DNA from: an uncultured Bacteroidales bacterium
Lineage (GTDB): Bacteria; Bacteroidota; Bacteroidia; Bacteroidales; UBA3663
Reading direction: 5' to 3'
DNA length: 5,027 nucleotides
NCBI GenBank assembly: GCA_905236195.1
Contig: CAJOOX010000172.1
Span: 1-5,027, forward strand
The notes beneath the pieces were generated by a model. The model saw only the letters and a list, made by a program, of their open reading frames with translations. It was not told where the DNA came from and searched no databases. The translations under genes and the position numbers were made by a program. Below are positions 1 through 5,027 of the stretch, one piece after another. Positions within the stretch are counted from its first letter, which is position 1. Each line of letters begins with the position of its first letter.

Positions 1-2054
1 ACCTCGCCCTTGAGGTCTTTCGAACGGTTCAGCAACGAGGATTTCACATAGCCGTCGTGATTCTCCTGAGGCGTACGCATATAACGCTCGGAATAGACGG
101 TATCATAGAATTTCCAGTCCGTCACGGGTGCTACAGCCATACCGCAGCGATAGACATCGTTGCCGCCGCACAGGGTCATCAGGGTCGCATATCCGCCGTA
201 ACTCCATCCCCAAATAGCCAACCGTGCAGGATCGACGTAGGACTGCCCGGCCATATAGCGTCCGGCCGAAAGCAGATCCTCTGATTCCATCACGCCCAGT
301 TGGCGATAGGTCTGGCGTTCGAAGGCAGCCCCTCGGGCTCCCGTTCCGCGCGGGTCGACACAGGCCACCACGTAGCCTTCCTGGGCGAGATACTGTTCCC
401 AGCCCATCGTCCACACGTCCAGCACTTCCTGCGATCCCGGTCCGCTGTACTGTTCCATCACGAGTGGGTAGCGCTTCGTGGAATCGAAATTGCGCGGCTT
501 TTGGATGTATCCGTTCAGAGTCACTCCCTGGGGGGTGGTAAACTGGAAAAACTCGCGTACAGAATAACTGCCGGCAAGGTCAGCGGACAACGGTGCATTG
601 TCCTCCATCACTTTCACGGTCTTCAGGTTGGACACGGTTTCAAGGGTGGTACGTGTGGGGGTCTTGGCATCGCTGTATCGGTGCTGCATATAGACAAATC
701 CCTGTGAGAAAGTGGCAGAATGCGTTCCGCGACAGCCCTTGCCGTCCTTACCGCCGTTGAAGAGCGGATGCATCACGCCCTTGGCATCGACACGATAGAT
801 GCCGCGCACCAGCGGATTGGGCAGCTCGGCACCCTCTCCCAGATAGGCACATTGGATATAGGCATTGCCTGTCTTGGCATCGTAGCCATATACATCCGTC
901 ACATCCCACGGGCCTTTGGTAATCTGCCGCTGGAGCGTGCCGTTGCTGTTATATAAATAAAGGTGTCGGAATCCGTCCTTTTCGCTCACCATGGTGAAGC
1001 CTCCTTCGTGGAAACGCACACAATCGAGATTGCCTTCACCCACATAACATTCGTTCTTGTCCTCGAGAATCTGTTTGGCCTCTCCGCTGTAGGCATTGGC
1101 CAGATAGAGACGCAGGTCGCTCTGATGCCGGTCTAGGGTGATGACCGCCAGTTGGGCGGGGTCGTTGGTAAACTGGATACGGGGCATATATCCATCGGCA
1201 GGCTGGGGTACATTGATGGCACGTGTTTTACGGGTCTGTATTTCGTAGGTCCATACGCTCACCTTACTGTTCGCCTCCCCGGCTACGGGATATTTGTAAC
1301 GATACGTCCCCGGGTAGAGTTCATATTCGGGTCTGGCCGGAGCCACACCCATATAAAGCGGCAGGGTGTATTCCTTCACAGCACTCTCGTCCCAGCGGAG
1401 CCATGCCACAGCCTTCGAGTCGGCACTCCAGCAGATAGCGCTGTTCATCGAGAACTCTTCCTCGTATACCCAGTCGGGCACTCCGTTGATTACCTTATTC
1501 CGTTCACCGTCCTTGGTAATCTGGCGTTCGGTCGTCTCGATTGTGGCCGTCATGACAGAGGTCATGTAGAGGTTGTTGTCTCTGACGAATACCACCTTCC
1601 GTCCGTCTGGGGCCAATATGGCGGCCTGTATCTTTCCCTCTGTCAGGCGTTTGAACTTAGGCCGCCCGATTACGTAATAAAAGTAATCAGCCTTGAACGA
1701 ACGCCGGTAAATTCCTTCGCGATTGGCCCATACCAGAATGCGCTGCTCATCGGGACTGAGGGTATAGCCTTCGAGTTTCAGATTCTGCAGATCCATCTCT
1801 CCTTCGGGTTCCACATTCGCCAAAGAGAGTAACGTATCTACTGCTTCTCCGTCGGTGTATCGGTATTTGACAATGGAACGGCCGTTATCTGTCAATGCCG
1901 TATAATGCTTGCCGTCGGCCATACTCCTGTAGGAGGGCACTTGCTTGCCGGAATAGACGCCTGAACAGATGTCGTCGAGGGTGAACTGCCGGGCATGGCC
2001 GGTAGCGGTTGTTAGCGTGGCTGCCGTGAGGGCTGCTGTGAGTATCTTGTTCAT
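1..2054 (-). CDS. Dipeptidyl peptidase IV-type S9B serine exopeptidase, exported; C-terminus cut by window edge
   Basis: This exopeptidase is predicted to release X-Pro (or X-Ala) dipeptides from peptide N-termini, in the periplasm or at the cell surface. The frame is open for 684 codons from ATG at 2054 to the left edge. Residues 1 to about 21 (MNKILTAALTAATLTTATGHA) form a Sec-type signal peptide with no lipobox Cys, which supports this start. A DPP IV N-terminal beta-propeller follows. It carries DWVYEEEF, with E198-E200 matching the Glu pair that binds the substrate amino terminus in DPP IV. The alpha/beta-hydrolase domain starts near residue 500. QYSGPGSQ places the oxyanion-hole Tyr at Y536. 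GWSYGGY places the nucleophile at S618, 82 residues later (83 in human DPP IV). YSERYMRTPQEN is also DPP IV-like. The catalytic Asp and His are expected near 693-696 and 725-728, outside the window. The related prolyl tripeptidyl peptidases share most motifs, so exact specificity is less certain than family. Transcription diverges from the GH3 gene. Confidence 0.95.
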   Translation of the reverse strand, partial: MNKILTAALTAATLTTATGHARQFTLDDICSGVYSGKQVPSYRSMADGKHYTALTDNGRSIVKYRYTDGEAVDTLLSLANVEPEGEMDLQNLKLEGYTLSPDEQRILVWANREGIYRRSFKADYFYYVIGRPKFKRLTEGKIQAAILAPDGRKVVFVRDNNLYMTSVMTATIETTERQITKDGERNKVINGVPDWVYEEEFSMNSAICWSADSKAVAWLRWDESAVKEYTLPLYMGVAPARPEYELYPGTYRYKYPVAGEANSKVSVWTYEIQTRKTRAINVPQPADGYMPRIQFTNDPAQLAVITLDRHQSDLRLYLANAYSGEAKQILEDKNECYVGEGNLDCVRFHEGGFTMVSEKDGFRHLYLYNSNGTLQRQITKGPWDVTDVYGYDAKTGNAYIQCAYLGEGAELPNPLVRGIYRVDAKGVMHPLFNGGKDGKGCRGTHSATFSQGFVYMQHRYSDAKTPTRTTLETVSNLKTVKVMEDNAPLSADLAGSYSVREFFQFTTPQGVTLNGYIQKPRNFDSTKRYPLVMEQYSGPGSQEVLDVWTMGWEQYLAQEGYVVACVDPRGTGARGAAFERQTYRQLGVMESEDLLSAGRYMAGQSYVDPARLAIWGWSYGGYATLMTLCGGNDVYRCGMAVAPVTDWKFYDTVYSERYMRTPQENHDGYVKSSLLNRSKDLKGE

Positions 2055-2097
2055 TTTAAAACGTAGTTGATACAATATGTAATCGCAATTTCTGATG

Positions 2098-2133
2098 CAA
2101 ATATGACGAAAAATTCCGAATTTACCAAACAAA
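2098..2133 (-). promoter_or_regulatory. Bacteroidota-type promoter for the DPP IV-like gene
   Basis: Read on the minus strand, TTTGTTTG (2133 to 2126) is followed after 20 bases by CATATTTG (2105 to 2098). The Bacteroides consensus is TTTG near -33 and TAnnTTTG near -7, and only the first base of the -7 element departs from it. Transcription would start near 2088-2091, giving a leader of roughly 35 nt. The leader is AT-rich and has no Shine-Dalgarno sequence before ATG at 2054, as is usual in this phylum. The start site is inferred, not observed. Confidence 0.6.
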
Positions 2134-2144
2134 AGGAAGAAAAA

Positions 2145-2201
2145 TTGACTTTTTAGGTGTATTATTATACATATTTAAACTTCTTTGTTTGTAAAAGTCA
2201 A
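2145..2201. repeat. 9-bp inverted repeat TTGACTTTT / AAAAGTCAA across the GH3 promoter
   Basis: TTGACTTTT at 2145-2153 recurs as its exact reverse complement, AAAAGTCAA, at 2193-2201, with 39 bases between. The right arm falls inside the spacer between the -33 and -7 elements of the GH3 promoter, where a bound protein would interfere with RNA polymerase. The left arm lies between the two promoters. The arms are too far apart for an obvious single dimer site. A third copy in direct orientation occurs at 4983-4991. A regulatory role is inference, and chance in AT-rich DNA remains possible. Confidence 0.3.
2158..2171. promoter_or_regulatory. Short palindrome between the divergent promoters, possible operator
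   Basis: TGTAT (2158-2162) and ATACA (2167-2171) are perfect inverted arms around the spacer TATT. The palindrome lies in the 50-bp gap between the two -33 elements, 12 bp upstream of the TTTGTTTG of the GH3 promoter. Its position would suit a regulator acting on both genes. The DNA is very AT-rich, however, and a 5-bp arm is weak evidence. No regulator gene is visible in the window. Confidence 0.2.
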
Positions 2202-2219
2202 AAATTATCCCTATCTTTG
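2184..2219 (+). promoter_or_regulatory. Bacteroidota-type promoter for the GH3 gene
   Basis: TTTGTTTG (2184-2191) is followed after 20 bases by TATCTTTG (2212-2219), a full match to the TAnnTTTG -7 element of Bacteroides promoters. Transcription would start near 2225-2228, leaving a leader of under 20 nt. There is no Shine-Dalgarno sequence before ATG at 2244, only A-rich sequence, which is normal for the phylum. Confidence 0.75.
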
Positions 2220-2243
2220 CACCAGCATTAAAATAACACATAC

Positions 2244-4901
2244 ATGAAACAGAAACTTACCTTTCTTTCGTTATTCTTTGGTGCTGCATTGGCTTCGGCC
2301 CAGCAGCTCCTGCCCTACCAGAATACGCAGTTCTCACCAGAAGTGCGTGCCAATGACCTCTGTTCGCGACTCTCGCTCGAGGAGAAAGTAGGACTCATGA
2401 TGAACGATTCCAAACCGGTCAAACGGCTCGGCATCGCCGGCTACAACTGGTGGAGCGAATGTCTGCACGGAGCAGCCCGTTCGGGATTGGCCACCGTCTT
2501 TCCACAATCCATAGCGATGGCTGCGTCGTGGGATGACGCCCTCGTCGAGAAGGTCTTCGACATTGCATCCACCGAACAGCGTATCAAGTTCATCCAGGCA
2601 CGCCGTAAGAACCTAATGGAAACACCCCGCTACTCGGGTCTGTGTGCATGGACGCCCAACATCAACATCTTCCGCGATCCACGTTGGGGCCGCGGACAGG
2701 AAACCTATGGCGAAGATCCCTGGCTCACCATGAAGATGGGATACTCGGTCGTTCAGGGTCTGCAGGGCCGTACCGAAGGCGCACGCCAGCTGCTGGCCAA
2801 TCTCGGTTATTATACCCCCGGCACCTATCCCTACGACAAGCTTCATGCCTGTCTGAAACACTATGCCATCCACTCCGGACCGGAATACGAACGCCACAAG
2901 TTCAATGTCACCGACATCTCGCTCCGCGACCAGGCTGAGACCTATCTCTATGCTTTCGAACGCCTCGTGCGCACCACCGATGTCAAAGAAGTGATGTGTG
3001 CCTACAATGCCATCGACGGCAAACCCTGTTGCGGTCAGGACAATTACCTGCAGGGCATCCTGCGTGACGAATGGGGCTACCGCGAACTCGTAGTGAGCGA
3101 CTGTGGGGCCGTGCGCGACTTCTTCAATGGCGAAAGCACCCACAACATCTTCCCCGGCGATGCGGCTGCCGCTTCGGCCAATGCCGTACTGGCCGGCACG
3201 GATGTGAACTGCGGCAGTTCCTATAATGCCCTCCCCGAAGCTGTGAAACGCGGAGCCATCACCGAGGCTCAGATTGACGTGGCTGTTAAGCGACTGCTCA
3301 AGGCACGTTTCGAACTCGGCGAAATGGACGAAATGGATCTCAATCCCTGGAACCGAATTCCCGACGATTCGCTGGCCACAGCCTACAGCAATACCGTGGC
3401 CCGTCAAATGGCCCGCGAGAGTATGACACTCCTCCAGAACAGGAATGATGTACTGCCCTTCAACCCCGGAGAAGGAAAGACTTACGCCGTTGTCGGTCCC
3501 AATGCCAACGATTCGATGACCATGTGGGCCAACTACTATGGAACACCCTCCCATACCGTAACTGTGCTCGAAGGCGTACGTCGCATTGTAGGTCCCAACG
3601 ATAAAGTCATCTATCAGAAAGGCTCCGAATGGTGCGTCGGAGAGGTCTTTGACTCGCGTTTCGCCCGGTGTTGGAACGAGGGCGGAAAGGGCTTCACCGC
3701 CACCTATTGGAACAACACGAAGTTTGAAGGAGATCCCGTGGCAAGTATGCAGATGCAAACCCCCTGGCAACTCTGCACATCGGGCGATATCGTATTCTGT
3801 CCCGGTGTGAAACTCCAGGACTTCTCGGCCAAATATACTACCGTCTATCATGCCGAACGCACAGAGACCGTCGAACTCTCGATGTTTGTATGCGGTCAGG
3901 GTACAGCCGTCATTGCTGGTGATACCCTCTCCGGCTATCGCACGGGCCACGGCGCACGCGAATATGTCAAGACGTTCAAGACCGAGGCTGGCAAGGACTA
4001 CCCCATCACCGTCTTTTTCGCATTCTGCATCCCCGATGCCCAATGCAACCTCGACCTCGGTGTCAAGGTGAAGGAAACTCCCGAATCGCTCATAGCCAAG
4101 ACCGCTGAGGCTGATGCCTACATCTATGTGGGCGGCATCTCTCCCCATCTTGAAGGCGAGGAGATGAAGGTCAACTTTGAGGGATTCAAAGGCGGCGACC
4201 GCACAGATATCGAACTGCCCCGCATTCAGCGTGAGACCCTCCGTGCGCTCCGTGCCACCGGCAAACCCGTTGTCTTTGTGAATATGAGCGGTTCGTCCAT
4301 CGGCCTCCAGCCCGAAACGGAAACCTGCGATGCCATCCTCCAGGCCTGGTACGGCGGACAGGAAGGCGGTACGGCTGTGGCCGAAGTCCTCTTTGGGCGT
4401 TATAACCCCAGCGGCAAACTGCCCCTCACTTTCTACCGCAGCGTCTCCGACCTCCCCCACTTCAACGACTACAACTTCGAGGGTCATACCTACCGTTACT
4501 TCCGCGGCGAACCCCTTTGGGCTTTCGGTTACGGTCTGAGCTACACCTCCTTCCGTTTCGGCACCGCCCGTATGCCAAAGCGATTCACAAAGGCCGACCG
4601 TTTCGACATCACGGTACCTGTCACCAATTCCGGCCGAATGGATGGCGATGAAGTCATACAGGTATATATCCGCCGTGCCGACGACGAGGCCGGTCCGGTC
4701 CGGACCCTTCGCGGCTTCAAACGCGTCCATATTCCCGCCGGACAGACCATCAATGTCTCCATTCCCATGGATGAGATTGCCTTCCGAACCTTCAACGATG
4801 CCACAGGACGGCTCGACACCAGGCCCGGCCGTTACATCGTCTGGGTGGGCAATTCCTCACGCGAACAGGATCTTCGCCGCTACGAAATTACTTGCGAGTA
4901 A
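2244..4901 (+). CDS. Exported family 3 glycoside hydrolase, beta-xylosidase / arabinofuranosidase-like, with PA14-like insert
   Basis: This complete 885-residue enzyme is predicted to cleave non-reducing-end sugars, most likely xylose from xylo-oligosaccharides, by the retaining mechanism. Residues 1-19 form a signal peptide (cut after ASA, before Q20) with no lipobox. The GH3 N-terminal barrel spans about 30-340. It carries WWSECLHG (E72), NIFRDPRWGRGQETYGEDP, the substrate-binding KH pair K205-H206, and VVSDCGAV with nucleophile D286. The GH3 C-terminal domain spans about 385-770 and is split by a PA14-like domain near 482-612 (GFTATYWNNTKFEGDP at its start). The acid/base is probably in LEGEEM: E637 is my first choice, then E639. 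FGYGLSY (761-767) closes the domain, and an Fn3-like domain lies at about 784-870. WWSE and SDC are typical of the xylosidase clade rather than classical beta-glucosidases. Alpha-L-arabinofuranosidase, dual or beta-glucosidase activity cannot be excluded. It has its own promoter and a likely terminator, so it may be monocistronic. Confidence 0.95.
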   Translation: MKQKLTFLSLFFGAALASAQQLLPYQNTQFSPEVRANDLCSRLSLEEKVGLMMNDSKPVKRLGIAGYNWWSECLHGAARSGLATVFPQSIAMAASWDDALVEKVFDIASTEQRIKFIQARRKNLMETPRYSGLCAWTPNINIFRDPRWGRGQETYGEDPWLTMKMGYSVVQGLQGRTEGARQLLANLGYYTPGTYPYDKLHACLKHYAIHSGPEYERHKFNVTDISLRDQAETYLYAFERLVRTTDVKEVMCAYNAIDGKPCCGQDNYLQGILRDEWGYRELVVSDCGAVRDFFNGESTHNIFPGDAAAASANAVLAGTDVNCGSSYNALPEAVKRGAITEAQIDVAVKRLLKARFELGEMDEMDLNPWNRIPDDSLATAYSNTVARQMARESMTLLQNRNDVLPFNPGEGKTYAVVGPNANDSMTMWANYYGTPSHTVTVLEGVRRIVGPNDKVIYQKGSEWCVGEVFDSRFARCWNEGGKGFTATYWNNTKFEGDPVASMQMQTPWQLCTSGDIVFCPGVKLQDFSAKYTTVYHAERTETVELSMFVCGQGTAVIAGDTLSGYRTGHGAREYVKTFKTEAGKDYPITVFFAFCIPDAQCNLDLGVKVKETPESLIAKTAEADAYIYVGGISPHLEGEEMKVNFEGFKGGDRTDIELPRIQRETLRALRATGKPVVFVNMSGSSIGLQPETETCDAILQAWYGGQEGGTAVAEVLFGRYNPSGKLPLTFYRSVSDLPHFNDYNFEGHTYRYFRGEPLWAFGYGLSYTSFRFGTARMPKRFTKADRFDITVPVTNSGRMDGDEVIQVYIRRADDEAGPVRTLRGFKRVHIPAGQTINVSIPMDEIAFRTFNDATGRLDTRPGRYIVWVGNSSREQDLRRYEITCE

Positions 4902-4910
4902 AAATTGAGG

Positions 4911-4939
4911 GTGTGTCTAAATAGGCACATTCTCTTTTT
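4911..4939 (+). terminator. Probable intrinsic terminator of the GH3 gene
   Basis: TGTGTC (4912-4917) pairs with GGCACA (4924-4929) around the loop TAAATA, giving a six-pair stem with one G-U pair, extendable by a further G-U pair. A T-rich run, TTCTCTTTTT (4930-4939), follows directly. The hairpin lies 10 bases after the stop codon TAA at 4899-4901. The stem is short and only moderately GC-rich, so termination may be incomplete. Confidence 0.45.
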
Positions 4940-4982
4940 GATTTCTATTATCAGCAGTTAAGATTCCGAAATAATTCTTGAA

Positions 4983-5027
4983 TTGACTTTTCCTGAAAAA
5001 GGTTGACTCCTTTCCCGGAAAAGTTGA
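4983..5027. repeat. Imperfect ~20-bp tandem repeat that folds as a long hairpin, cut by window edge
   Basis: Unit one (4983-5002) and unit two (5003-5023) both begin TTGACT and contain a near-palindrome of the form CTTTTC-CT-GAAAAAG or CTTTCC-C-GGAAAAG. TTGA at 5024-5027 may begin a third unit. The whole stretch can also fold: 4983-4993 pairs with 5017-5027 (ACTTTTCC with GGAAAAGT, plus an A-T pair and two wobble pairs), and 4998-5002 (AAAGG) pairs with 5009-5013 (CCTTT) around a 6-base loop. The repeat meets the window end, so its true extent is unknown. It could be a short dispersed repeat, a regulator site for the next gene, or a transcript hairpin. Confidence 0.5.

Noticed and set aside
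1..60. Frameshift or early end of the peptidase near the left edge
   Set aside because: The frame was followed codon by codon to the edge without a stop, and its sequence stays DPP IV-like. The missing Asp and His are explained by the window boundary.
1152..1832. A 226-codon plus-strand open frame, with several smaller ones between 57 and 1569
   Set aside because: They lie within the antisense of the DPP IV-like gene, whose frame is continuous and carries diagnostic motifs. None shows a promoter, a leader or a recognisable domain.
2613..4730. A 705-codon open frame antisense to the GH3 gene
   Set aside because: It mirrors the GH3 coding frame. Long antisense openness is expected from the codon bias of a GC-richer gene. 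The translation shows no recognisable domain, and the GH3 frame has full family motifs.
4541..4908. Small open frames on both strands over the end of the GH3 gene
   Set aside because: The GH3 Fn3-like domain and its stop at 4899-4901 account for this stretch. The small frames are low-complexity shadows of it.
4983..5027. Possible CRISPR array
   Set aside because: The repeats are contiguous and imperfect with no unique spacers between them, and no cas gene is visible.
4902..5027. A further gene after the GH3 stop
   Set aside because: The stretch is AT-rich, only 126 bases long, and shows no start codon with a sustained frame. Any next gene begins beyond the window.

Overview
The window looks like a piece of a Bacteroidota chromosome, most likely Bacteroidales and plausibly Prevotella-like. 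The evidence is the Bacteroides-type promoter elements (TTTG and TAnnTTTG), the A-rich leaders without Shine-Dalgarno sequences, and the two protein types, an exported S9B peptidase and an exported xylosidase-clade GH3 enzyme. Coding DNA is fairly GC-rich, while the intergenic DNA is sharply AT-rich. The genus is an inference.

Layout: (1) 1-2054, minus strand, is a dipeptidyl peptidase IV-type serine exopeptidase. It starts at 2054 and runs off the left edge, so 684 codons are visible and an estimated 40-60 C-terminal residues, including the catalytic Asp and His, are missing. (2) 2055-2243 is a 189-bp divergent promoter region with one promoter facing each way. The two promoters are unusually alike. 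A short palindrome lies between them, and an inverted repeat has one arm inside the GH3 promoter. (3) 2244-4901, plus strand, is a complete 885-residue family 3 glycoside hydrolase of the beta-xylosidase / alpha-arabinofuranosidase-like clade, with a PA14-like insertion and a C-terminal Fn3-like domain. (4) 4902-5027 is non-coding. It holds a probable terminator hairpin and, at the right edge, an imperfect tandem repeat that can fold into a long hairpin.

Both proteins carry Sec-type signal peptides without a lipobox, so both probably act in the periplasm or at the cell surface. One trims peptides N-terminally and the other trims hemicellulose oligosaccharides from the non-reducing end. The similar back-to-back promoters suggest they are expressed in similar conditions, but nothing shows that they share a pathway. 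No RNA gene, CRISPR array, transposase or toxin-antitoxin module was seen. The genes are ordinary family members, and the least explained signals are in the non-coding DNA.
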